Below are positions 1 to 6,433 of a stretch of DNA of 64,000 bases, piece after piece (the first letter of the stretch is position 1; each line of letters starts with the position of its first letter). The notes under the pieces are model-generated. The model was not told where the DNA came from. It did not search any database and saw nothing but the letters and a program-made list of their open reading frames with translations. Location: positions 62,001 through 126,000 of the forward strand of contig FNZT01000010.1 in NCBI GenBank assembly GCA_900109435.1, read 5' to 3'. The translations under genes were made by a program, and so were the position numbers. This DNA is from Ruminococcus sp. YRD2003 (GTDB lineage Bacteria > Bacillota > Clostridia > Oscillospirales > Ruminococcaceae).

Positions 1-414
1 CCGAATGCGGCTGTCATGGTCATCGAAAACGCCGAGCGGTTCGGGCTCTCTCAGCTGCATCAGCTCCGCGGACGAGTCGGCAGAGGCGAGTTTCTCAGCT
101 ACTGTATCCTCATCACCGACAACACCAACGAGGACTGCATGAAGCGCATGAAGATAATGACCCACACCACCGACGGCTTCAAGATAGCCGAGGAGGACCT
201 GAAAATGCGCGGTCCAGGCGACTTCTTCGGGAGCGCTCAGCATGGTCTTCCGCCGCTGAAAATAGCAGATGTGGCGTGCAGCATGGAGCTCTCGGGAATG
301 GCGCAGGAATGCGCTCAGCGTATCCTCGCGAACGACCCCACGCTCAGCAAGCCTCAGCACCGCGCTCTGAAACTCGATACGATGAGACTGTTCGACAAGG
401 ATATTATCGGGTGA
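1..414 (+). CDS. recG: RecG ATP-dependent DNA helicase, C-terminal fragment (5' end outside window)
   Basis: The frame is open from base 1 and ends in TGA at 412-414, so only about 137 C-terminal codons are present. The segment HQLRGRVGRG is helicase motif VI of superfamily 2, with the arginine finger. It is followed by DLKMRGPGDFFGSAQHG, the RecG-specific wedge-facing segment that separates RecG from PriA or Mfd. RecG drives branch migration and regression of stalled replication forks. The protein ends at a normal family position and shows no lesion. The next 360 bases contain only a large hairpin repeat, so the gene appears to end a rightward transcription unit. In many Clostridia recG lies beside the DAK/FakA-like and rsmD-coaD genes; here those are 13-23 kb away. 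Confidence 0.95.
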   Translation, partial: PNAAVMVIENAERFGLSQLHQLRGRVGRGEFLSYCILITDNTNEDCMKRMKIMTHTTDGFKIAEEDLKMRGPGDFFGSAQHGLPPLKIADVACSMELSGMAQECAQRILANDPTLSKPQHRALKLDTMRLFDKDIIG

Positions 415-454
415 ACAAGAGCAGAAGTCGTGAGGGCAACGTTCCCTGCAATGC

Positions 455-777
455 AAAAACGAAAGGGCGCACATAAGGACTGTACCTATACGGAAGCATT
501 ACGGGACATTTATCGGGGGAAACCTTTCTGAAGAAAGGTTCTCCCCCGAACCCCTTTCCAAAGACTTTTAGTCCAAATTTTGCCCCTATGGGGTACTCTC
601 ATTGAAAAGAAAGACTTACTCTTTTCATATCAGGAGAGTACCCCATAGGGGCAAAATTTAAATTGAAAGTTTTAGGAAGGGAGTTTGAGGGAGAACCCTT
701 TTTCAAAAGGGTTTCCCTCAATTAATATCCGTATTGCTTCTGTATGAATACAGCCCTTATGTGCGCCCTTTCGTTTT
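455..777. repeat. Giant imperfect inverted repeat (323-bp hairpin element)
   Basis: The left end at 455-476 is the exact reverse complement of 756-777. A 26-bp arm at 575-600 is the exact reverse complement of 634-659. The stretches between these anchors (477-574 and 660-755) also align as diverged inverted copies, so the whole element folds into one hairpin with arms of about 145 nt and a loop of about 33 nt (601-633). It fills the gap between recG and ybaK. No open reading frame of note lies inside it. It has the shape of a non-autonomous MITE-like element or a very long bidirectional terminator. Part of one arm recurs at 15493-15565. Confidence 0.85.
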
Positions 778-780
778 CGT

Positions 781-1257
781 TCACATTATTATGTCCTCGA
801 ACCTGCCGCGTATCGCTTTGACGAGCGCGGTCGGAGAGAGGCGTATCTGCGTGCCTATGCGTCCGCCGCTGATGTAGAAGAGCTCCATGGGCTCGGCGGT
901 GCTGTGTACCACGGTCATGAACTGCTTCTTCATACCGATGGGTGTGCAGCCTCCGCGGACATAGCCCGTCACCGCGGTGATGTCCTTTACGTGCAGCAGC
1001 TCCACCGATTTCTCCCCCACGCTCTTTGCCGCCTTTTTGAGGTCGAGCTCCTCTGCGACGGGAAGAAGAAAGCAGTAGTAGCTCCCCGACTTTCCGTGCG
1101 CGATGAGGGTCTTGAAGGTCTCCTCCGCGGGCTGTCCGAGAGCCTCAGCGGTGTGTAAGCCGTCGATGAACTCCTCGCACTCGTAAGTCTGAACGGTATA
1201 GCTTATCTTGTTCTTGTCGAGGAAACGCATCGCGTTAGTTTTCAGTTCCTTAGCCAT
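781..1257 (-). CDS. ybaK: YbaK/EbsC-family Cys-tRNA(Pro) deacylase
   Basis: A protein of 158 residues, the usual size of the single-domain YbaK family. It has the core segments ...EETFKTLIAHGKSG..., ...ELDLKKAAKSVGEKSVEL... and ...GYVRGGCTPIGMKK..., typical of trans-editing domains that hydrolyse Cys-tRNA mischarged on tRNA(Pro). The conserved lysine expected in the KT(L/V) segment is present (KTLIAHG). The start overlaps the end of queH by 8 nt (1250-1257), so the two are translationally coupled. It is the last gene of the leftward tfoX-like/holB/ricT/queH/ybaK run. The stop lies directly against the giant hairpin, which may serve as its terminator. Confidence 0.9.
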   Translation of the reverse strand: MAKELKTNAMRFLDKNKISYTVQTYECEEFIDGLHTAEALGQPAEETFKTLIAHGKSGSYYCFLLPVAEELDLKKAAKSVGEKSVELLHVKDITAVTGYVRGGCTPIGMKKQFMTVVHSTAEPMELFYISGGRIGTQIRLSPTALVKAIRGRFEDIIM

Positions 1258-1873
1258 TTTCTTTCTCCGTATCTCTCCTGCTGAACACGCACCCGCAGTA
1301 ATTCTGTCTGTATAAATTATACTGCCGCGAGAGCTCTATCGAATGCTTGTAGCCGTCGTGCTTCTTGAAGTCGGAATAAAGGTAGGCAACTCCGCACTCC
1401 TCGGCTATCGCTCCGCCGCACTCGTTGATGAAGGCGCAGTCCTTATGCGGGCTTATCGTAAGTGTGGTCGTGAAAAAGTCACAGCCGAGCTCATGCGCCT
1501 TTTCGCCTGTTCTGCGCAGTCGGTAGGTTATGCACCTCTGACAGCGCTCACCGCGCTCGGGCAGGTCTTCGAGCCCTTTTGCAAGCTCGTAAAACGGCAC
1601 GGGGTCGTAGTCCTCGTCTATCATGTCCACATCGAGCCCGAGCTCCGCTATGAGCCGTTTCAGCTCGTTCTTGCGGTAGTTGTACTCCTCCTCGGGAGCG
1701 ATATTCGGGTTGCAGAAGTAGACCGTGATGTCGAAATGCCCGTACAGATACAGCAGCGTATGGCTGCTGCACGGAGCACAGCACGCATGGAGCATCAGCC
1801 GCGGTCTTTCGCCGCTCTTCTCCAGCTCGGCGAGCTTGGCGTCGAGCATTTTTCCGTAATTCGGCTTCTGCAT
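1250..1873 (-). CDS. queH: Epoxyqueuosine reductase QueH
   Basis: A 207-residue protein of the former DUF208 family. It has the diagnostic N-terminal HACCAPCSS motif and the later cysteine pairs RCQRC and YCGC, which bind the iron-sulfur cluster and metal site. QueH carries out the final step of queuosine synthesis, reducing epoxyqueuosine to queuosine in the anticodon wobble position of tRNAs with GUN anticodons. It is the non-homologous alternative to QueG. The ATG overlaps the stop of ricT by one base (1873) and its own end overlaps ybaK, giving a tight operon. No other queuosine genes are in the window. Length and motifs match the family throughout. Confidence 0.93.
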   Translation of the reverse strand: MQKPNYGKMLDAKLAELEKSGERPRLMLHACCAPCSSHTLLYLYGHFDITVYFCNPNIAPEEEYNYRKNELKRLIAELGLDVDMIDEDYDPVPFYELAKGLEDLPERGERCQRCITYRLRRTGEKAHELGCDFFTTTLTISPHKDCAFINECGGAIAEECGVAYLYSDFKKHDGYKHSIELSRQYNLYRQNYCGCVFSRRDTEKENG

Positions 1874-2739
1874 TACTTGTCCTCGAGATTTTTCAGAGCT
1901 TTCAGCTCCTCCTTGCTGAGCTTGACCTCAACGTCCTTGAGGAGCTTCACCTCGCTCCTGTCGAGAGTTACAGGCACCTCGGACTTCTCGGTCTTTATCC
2001 TCAGCTTGCCCGTGATGAGGTTCGCATCCTCTACCCTGCCCTTGTCTCCGTCGGGAGTCACGACGATAGCGCCTACCTTCGGCGTTATCTTCAGCAGCGA
2101 GTCATACGCCGCCTGCTCGTTTTTCAGGCAGCACATCAGTCTGCCGCAGGTGCCCGATATCTTGGTCGGGTTCAGCGAGAGCCCCTGCTCCTTCGCCATT
2201 TTTATGGACACGGGGTTGAAATCGCCCATATGCGCCTTGCAGCAGAACTCTCTGCCGCAGATGCCCAGTCCGCCGAGTATCTTAGCCTCGTCGCGGACGC
2301 CTATCTGGCGCAGCTCTATACGTGTGCGGAACACTGCCGCGAGGTCTTTTACCAGTTCACGGAAGTCAACGCGGTTCTCGGCTGTGAAGTAGAAAAGCAT
2401 CTTGTTGTTGTCGAAGGTACACTCGACGTCAACAAGGCTCATTTTCAGCTTGCGCAGGGCTATCTTCTCCTCGCATATGCGGAAGGCTTCCTTCTCGCGC
2501 TGCTTGTTTTTCTCAACCGTCTTGAGGTCGTTCGCGTCGGCAAGCCTGATTATCGGCTTCAGCGGCGAATTTATCGCGTTGTCATCTATCTGCCTGTTGG
2601 CGATGACGACCTCGCCGCACTCCACGCCTCTTACTGTCTCGACTATCGCACGGTCGCCGATATTTGCCTTGATATTCCCAGGCGAGAAGTAATATATCTT
2701 CCCGACGCTCTTGAAGCGGATACCCACTATCTCTTTCAT
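1873..2739 (-). CDS. ricT: RicT (YaaT)-like PSP1 domain protein
   Basis: I place the start at the ATG at 2737-2739, which gives MKEIVGIRFKSVGK and has an AAGGAG ribosome-binding site just upstream; a longer open frame upstream would run into holB and has no such site. The product is 288 residues. The PSP1 C-terminal domain fills the central part, including REFCCKAHM and GTCGRLMCCL, the cysteine clusters that in Bacillus RicT help hold iron-sulfur clusters in the RicAFT complex. That complex promotes RNase Y-dependent mRNA maturation. In Bacillota the gene is usually next to holB, as here. RicA and RicF partners are not in the window. Confidence 0.9.
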   Translation of the reverse strand: MKEIVGIRFKSVGKIYYFSPGNIKANIGDRAIVETVRGVECGEVVIANRQIDDNAINSPLKPIIRLADANDLKTVEKNKQREKEAFRICEEKIALRKLKMSLVDVECTFDNNKMLFYFTAENRVDFRELVKDLAAVFRTRIELRQIGVRDEAKILGGLGICGREFCCKAHMGDFNPVSIKMAKEQGLSLNPTKISGTCGRLMCCLKNEQAAYDSLLKITPKVGAIVVTPDGDKGRVEDANLITGKLRIKTEKSEVPVTLDRSEVKLLKDVEVKLSKEELKALKNLEDK

Positions 2740-2762
2740 AAAAAGCTCCTTGCCCGTCCGTT

Positions 2763-3746
2763 TCAGCGGACTATTTCTATCATATCCGCGCTCAGGGCTG
2801 CAAGCACGAGCGGCGGATTTACATTTGCTTCCATAGCTCCCCACGCCTTTTCGATACTGTTGTGGATACGCGCTGCCTGATACGCCGTTACCATTTTCGC
2901 GAGCCTTTCGGCTCCCTCACGGTAGCAGCCTGTCAGTGACGCGTCGGAGCTGCGGTTGAGTACGGCACAGTCGCGCATGAGCTTGTCCGTCATGGAAAAC
3001 ACCTCGCGGATATCGTTCCTGCTGCTGCCCAGTGAGAACAGCGCCAGATTAAGTCCGTACTCGTCCTTACCTATTATACTATCGGCGAGCCTTTTTGTCA
3101 AATCCACGCGTTTGCGCAGTTCGGGGTCTACGATATAGTCGGTACACATACCGATATTGCCGTGGAAGCACTTCACCGCCGACTTTACCTCTCCCTCGGC
3201 AAATCCGCTCTCGAGAAGCGACTGCTCCGCCTCCTCTTCGGTACACGGAGAGACTCCGAAGCACACACAGCGCGAGATTATGGTCGGCAGGAACTCGTAT
3301 TTAGACTCCGCCGTGAAGATGAAATAGGCGTGGTCGGGCGGCTCCTCTATGAGCTTGAGGAGCATATTCTGCGTTATCACGCTCATTTTGCGGCAGTCTC
3401 GGAAAATGTAGACCTTGCGGCCTGTCGCGTTATTCGGCATGACTATGGAGTCACTGATGACAGAGCGCGCTATCTTGACCGTATAGCCCTCAAGCTTGCC
3501 CTCAGTCGGGACATATATCACGTCGGGGTGCGACATCGTGCTCACATTCCTGCACGCCGCGCACTTGCCGCAGGGCTCGCCGCCGACGGGAGCCTCGCAC
3601 ATCAGCTGAGCCGCATAGTGGTCAGCCATGAGCTTCCTGCCGCTGCCCTTCTCGCCGTAAAATATCAGCGAATGGGCTGTCCTGCCGCTCTCGCGCATAC
3701 CTGCAAGGGTGGCAAGGAGCTGTTTGTTTCCGTATATCTTTTTCAT
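2763..3746 (-). CDS. holB: DNA polymerase III delta' subunit
   Basis: The product is 327 residues from ATG 3744-3746. An in-frame GTG at 3753-3755 is less likely because the AAGG ribosome-binding site would abut it. A P-loop-like GEKGSGRK sits near residue 35. A zinc-binding cysteine cluster follows (MCEAPVGGEPCGKCAAC), and KLIEEPP and SRC motifs mark the clamp-loader AAA+ fold. The protein is part of the beta-clamp loader together with DnaX and HolA. The gene is 10 nt downstream of the tfoX-like gene and 23 nt upstream of ricT, the common holB-ricT order of Bacillota. The C-terminal collar domain appears complete. Confidence 0.92.
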   Translation of the reverse strand: MKKIYGNKQLLATLAGMRESGRTAHSLIFYGEKGSGRKLMADHYAAQLMCEAPVGGEPCGKCAACRNVSTMSHPDVIYVPTEGKLEGYTVKIARSVISDSIVMPNNATGRKVYIFRDCRKMSVITQNMLLKLIEEPPDHAYFIFTAESKYEFLPTIISRCVCFGVSPCTEEEAEQSLLESGFAEGEVKSAVKCFHGNIGMCTDYIVDPELRKRVDLTKRLADSIIGKDEYGLNLALFSLGSSRNDIREVFSMTDKLMRDCAVLNRSSDASLTGCYREGAERLAKMVTAYQAARIHNSIEKAWGAMEANVNPPLVLAALSADMIEIVR

Positions 3747-3756
3747 ATCATTCACC

Positions 3757-4071
3757 TTACTTCCGTTTCCGCGGCTCGGGCAGACCGTCGTACATTTCTT
3801 CTATCAGCCTGCACAGGAAATCGCTGTCGTCGACGTCCTCCACGAGGAGCATCGGCTTCCCTCCCTCATAAGGCAGCTCACGCGGGGCGTTCGGCATGAG
3901 CCGCTCCGCCGCCGCTGTCTGCTTCACGAGCAGCCTGTCATCGTATATCCCGCCGACTATCCTGCCCTTGTAACAGATGATGTATTCGCCCATCATCGCC
4001 CTGTACGAGAGCCCGTCAAGTGACGACAACTGCTCCGTGATATATTCAAGATAGCCCTTATCCGTAGCCAT
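3757..4071 (-). CDS. TfoX N-terminal domain family protein
   Basis: I chose the ATG at 4069-4071 (MATDKGYLEYITEQL), with GGAG 9-10 nt upstream, over a longer frame whose extra 14 residues would be encoded in the promoter. The product is 104 residues. The pattern SYRAMMGEYIICYKGRIVGGIYDDRLLVKQT matches the N-terminal domain of TfoX/Sxy, seen as a stand-alone protein in many Bacillota. In Proteobacteria TfoX activates competence genes; the role of single-domain Bacillota versions is not established and I do not infer competence. It heads the holB-ricT-queH-ybaK run and has its own good promoter at 4085-4113. Confidence 0.75.
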   Translation of the reverse strand: MATDKGYLEYITEQLSSLDGLSYRAMMGEYIICYKGRIVGGIYDDRLLVKQTAAAERLMPNAPRELPYEGGKPMLLVEDVDDSDFLCRLIEEMYDGLPEPRKRK

Positions 4072-4084
4072 ATAACCAATCTCC

Positions 4085-4113
4085 AGTATAACACATATTG
4101 TTTTGAATAGCAA
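4085..4113 (-). promoter_or_regulatory. Sigma-A type promoter for tfoX-like/holB operon
   Basis: On the minus strand TTGCTA (4108-4113), a 17-nt spacer and TATACT (4085-4090). Transcription would start only a few bases before the ribosome-binding site of the gene starting at 4071, so the leader would be very short. The same -35 variant with 17-nt spacing occurs at 17194-17222. Confidence 0.45.
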
Positions 4114-4146
4114 GATTTTGCTGAGATAAAACGGAGCCTTGCCGAA

Positions 4147-5463
4147 TCAGCGGCAAACCACATTCACCGTCGTTATCCCATACCTTTTATATATTTCTAT
4201 GCATTCACGGTCTATGACCTCGCCGCTCGCCGCTATCGGCACCGCAGGCGGACACGGCACCTTCACAGCCGCACAGATGCGTCCCTCAGCCTCGGCGACG
4301 GGTATCTCCTCGCTCGGAGAAAATACCGACTCGCGTATGCTCATCACCCTCCTCGGCAGCGGCAGGACTATGCCGTCCGAATGCGGGGCGAGCCTCTTTG
4401 CTGCGTGCAGTGCGTTTTCGAGCGCTTCTGTCAGCCTTGCGTAGTCCTCACGTGTATTCATCGGTGACATCAGCAGTATCACTATGCCGCTGTCCGCATA
4501 TTCGCACTCGGCTCCGCCCTCCCGCAGCAGCTTTGCAAGCTCGCAGCCGTCATAGCCGCTCTCAGCCGCTCTCAGCGTGATGTGGAAGGGGTCGCCGTCC
4601 GCGAAGGACAGCCTTTCGACAAACGTTCGGCGGAGCCTGTCTATCTCCGCAAGATTCAGCGATATATCCGCTCTTATCTGCTCTGCCGCATATCTTCGGC
4701 AGAGGTCGAGCGATGCCATTATCGGGTAAGACGGGCTCGTTGAGGCAAACAGGCTCATGCACTGTCTCAGCACTCCCGCATAGTGCTCCGAGGATGTGTG
4801 CAGCATCGCCGCACCCGTCAGTGCGGGGAGGGTCTTGTGCGCCGAATCGCAGCACATATCCGCTCCGAGAGTTATAGGGTGGCAGTCTGTTGGCATGAAG
4901 CGAAGATGAGCTCCGTGGGCGTTGTCTGCGAGGAGCGGGGCACCGTATCTGCGGCATATCGCGGAAACTGCCCGTATGTCCGCCATTCTGCCCGTGTAGT
5001 CGGGAGAGGTCAGGTATACACAGGCATTCGGCGTATCTGCAAGGGCGTGCTTGATATCTCCGAGACTGAGCGTCCCCGAGAGTATGCCGTCGGTGTAGTC
5101 GGGCATCACCCATTTGACGTCGAGCCCGAGCAGAGCCGCCGCGTTGAGAAAGGCACGGTGTACATTGCGCGCGGCGACGACAGTCCTGCCCTCCTGCTTC
5201 ATTGCGGCGAGCATCGCCTGTATGCACAGGGTAGAGCCTCCCGCAGAGTAAAACGTATCGGCTGTGCCGTAAAGCGAGGACATACCGCGCTCGCTCTCAC
5301 GTATGATGCCGCTTGCCTCGAAAAGGCTGTCGGCGCCCGATATCTCGGTGATGTCAAGTTCTGAGCCGAGTGCGGGCGCTCTGCCCTTGTGCCCAGGCAT
5401 ATGGCAGCGCACTGTTCCCGACGCTGCGTATCCTTTAAGAAAATCGTATATCGGCGTATCCAT
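4147..5463 (-). CDS. Orn/Lys/Arg decarboxylase family PLP enzyme
   Basis: A protein of 438 residues with the fold-type I PLP signature SAHKTLPALTGAAML around residue 215, where the lysine forms the internal aldimine. The N-terminal HMPGHKGR is the hallmark of the major ornithine/lysine/arginine decarboxylase group. The length fits the short Bacillota forms (SpeA/YaaO-like) rather than the ~750-residue enterobacterial ones. Likely reaction: decarboxylation of a basic amino acid toward polyamines; the substrate cannot be read from sequence. It lies 10 nt after the sigma-region-4 gene, so a shared transcript from the promoter at 6143-6171 is likely. A small hairpin (4139-4156) overlaps its stop codon. 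Confidence 0.88.
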   Translation of the reverse strand: MDTPIYDFLKGYAASGTVRCHMPGHKGRAPALGSELDITEISGADSLFEASGIIRESERGMSSLYGTADTFYSAGGSTLCIQAMLAAMKQEGRTVVAARNVHRAFLNAAALLGLDVKWVMPDYTDGILSGTLSLGDIKHALADTPNACVYLTSPDYTGRMADIRAVSAICRRYGAPLLADNAHGAHLRFMPTDCHPITLGADMCCDSAHKTLPALTGAAMLHTSSEHYAGVLRQCMSLFASTSPSYPIMASLDLCRRYAAEQIRADISLNLAEIDRLRRTFVERLSFADGDPFHITLRAAESGYDGCELAKLLREGGAECEYADSGIVILLMSPMNTREDYARLTEALENALHAAKRLAPHSDGIVLPLPRRVMSIRESVFSPSEEIPVAEAEGRICAAVKVPCPPAVPIAASGEVIDRECIEIYKRYGITTVNVVCR

Positions 5464-5473
5464 TCAACATACC

Positions 5474-5767
5474 TCACATATAGTATCTGAGCACCTTGAA
5501 AAGGCGCAGTCTCGCTCTTGCACGCGCGGCACTGACAGCCTGCGGGCTGACTCCGAGCTGCACGGCTATCTCCGTGGTGTCCTTATCCTTAAAATAGTAT
5601 AGCATAATTATTTCCTTTTGTCTCGGAGTAAGCTCATTATTTATCACTTTTAACAATATTCTTTTCAGGCGGGCGTACTGCGAGTCTTCGCTCCCGAAAA
5701 GTATCTCTCGGATATTCTTGTCCGCTTCGCCCGTATAGGTATCGGAATAGCTCTCACGTCTGGGCAC
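5474..5767 (-). CDS. Sigma-70 region 4-like helix-turn-helix protein
   Basis: A 97-residue protein. Its C-terminal half (LTPRQKEIIMLYYFKDKD then TTEIAVQLGVSPQAVSAAR) is a sigma region 4 helix-turn-helix. There is no region 2, so it cannot act as a complete sigma factor. Related single-domain proteins are found in phage and conjugative-element regulation modules and as YlxM-like factors. It overlaps the preceding coiled-coil gene by 14 nt and precedes the decarboxylase gene by 10 nt. It probably binds DNA or RNA polymerase; what it controls is unknown. Confidence 0.8.
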   Translation of the reverse strand: MPRRESYSDTYTGEADKNIREILFGSEDSQYARLKRILLKVINNELTPRQKEIIMLYYFKDKDTTEIAVQLGVSPQAVSAARARARLRLFKVLRYYM

Positions 5768-5987
5768 TCTGCTCCCGCCTCCTTGCGTACGACCTCAGAG
5801 CGAAGAGCACCTCCTGCATCTGACCGTACTCGCTGTAGAGCAGCTTTATCCGCCTCTCGAGGTCGAGCTCCTCTATCTTATCCATATCGCCCTGCTGCTT
5901 CAGAAAGTTCCGCTGCTGCGTGAGTTCGGCTATCCGCGACCTCACCTTCGCGCAGCTTTCCACGTAGCCGTTTATCATTTTTTCCAT
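5754..5987 (-). CDS. Small coiled-coil protein of unknown function
   Basis: The ATG at 5985-5987 is preceded by AAGGAGG at ideal distance, so the 77-residue form is preferred over a longer frame starting at 6032 inside the leader. The sequence (MEKMINGYVESCAKVRSRI..., ...MDKIEELDLERRIKLLYSEYG...) is rich in charged residues with heptad character and has no signal peptide or membrane segment. I recognise no family. Overlap with the sigma-region-4 gene indicates translational coupling and probably joint function, as in small coiled-coil plus sigma-region-4 pairs of mobile elements. Expression should be strong given the near-consensus promoter at 6143-6171. Confidence 0.7.
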   Translation of the reverse strand: MEKMINGYVESCAKVRSRIAELTQQRNFLKQQGDMDKIEELDLERRIKLLYSEYGQMQEVLFALRSYARRREQSAQT

Positions 5988-6142
5988 GTCAAGCCTCCTT
6001 GTGACAACGCCGTGCAGAATTCGGCACGGCATTTGCCGTTGTTGGTGTGTATGTAGTACATTTAGGGAGATAACGCCCCCTCAACGGGTCTGAGGAGGAG
6101 TAAGGCAGCTTTGAGAACATTTGTTCTCTTCCTTGTGATTAT

Positions 6143-6171
6143 ATTATAGAACGTCTGTTTCTGAAAGTCAA
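6143..6171 (-). promoter_or_regulatory. Near-consensus sigma-A promoter with ~150-nt leader
   Basis: On the minus strand TTGACT (6166-6171), a 17-nt spacer and TATAAT (6143-6148). The leader down to 5988 contains a perfect 7-bp hairpin GCCGTGC/GCACGGC near 6008-6030, just upstream of the ribosome-binding site. It drives the coiled-coil, sigma-region-4 and decarboxylase genes. Confidence 0.7.
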
Positions 6172-6306
6172 GTGTCCGATATATATTTTATTCTTTTAAC
6201 AATCCGAAGAGCAGCCTTTAAGCACTATAATCTTATGCATATGTAAAATAGTGTTCGAGTTCATAGAAAAGTCACGTTTTATTCGTAAAAATCTCCAAAA
6301 AATCAG

Positions 6307-6335
6307 TTGACAAGTGGCTAAAATGATGATAATAT
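6307..6335 (+). promoter_or_regulatory. Sigma-A promoter of the GH74 gene
   Basis: TTGACA (6307-6312), a 17-nt spacer and TAATAT (6330-6335). This is divergent from the promoter at 6143-6171, with about 135 bp of AT-rich DNA between them where a regulator could bind. Confidence 0.7.
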
Positions 6336-6341
6336 ATACTT

Positions 6342-6433
6342 GCAGGAAAACATGAAGAACTTATGACAATTAGTCAATAAGTTTAAGAATCTGCCTTGGC
6401 ATTGGGCAGGAATCCAAATGGAGGGATAATCTT
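6342..6433 (+). promoter_or_regulatory. Structured 5' leader of the GH74 gene
   Basis: The ~90-nt leader holds two possible hairpins. AACTTAT pairs with ATAAGTT around 6359-6385, and CTGCC pairs with GGCAG around 6391-6410. The ribosome-binding site GGAGGG follows. It does not match any riboswitch class I know. Confidence 0.35.

Noticed and set aside
1343-2392. 349-codon plus-strand open frame
   Set aside because: It lies antisense to queH and ricT, both with clear family motifs. It has no ribosome-binding site or domain; long antisense frames are common at this base composition.
6342-6433. Cyclic-di-GMP or other known riboswitch upstream of the GH74 gene
   Set aside because: The conserved cores I know for those classes are absent; only simple hairpins are visible.
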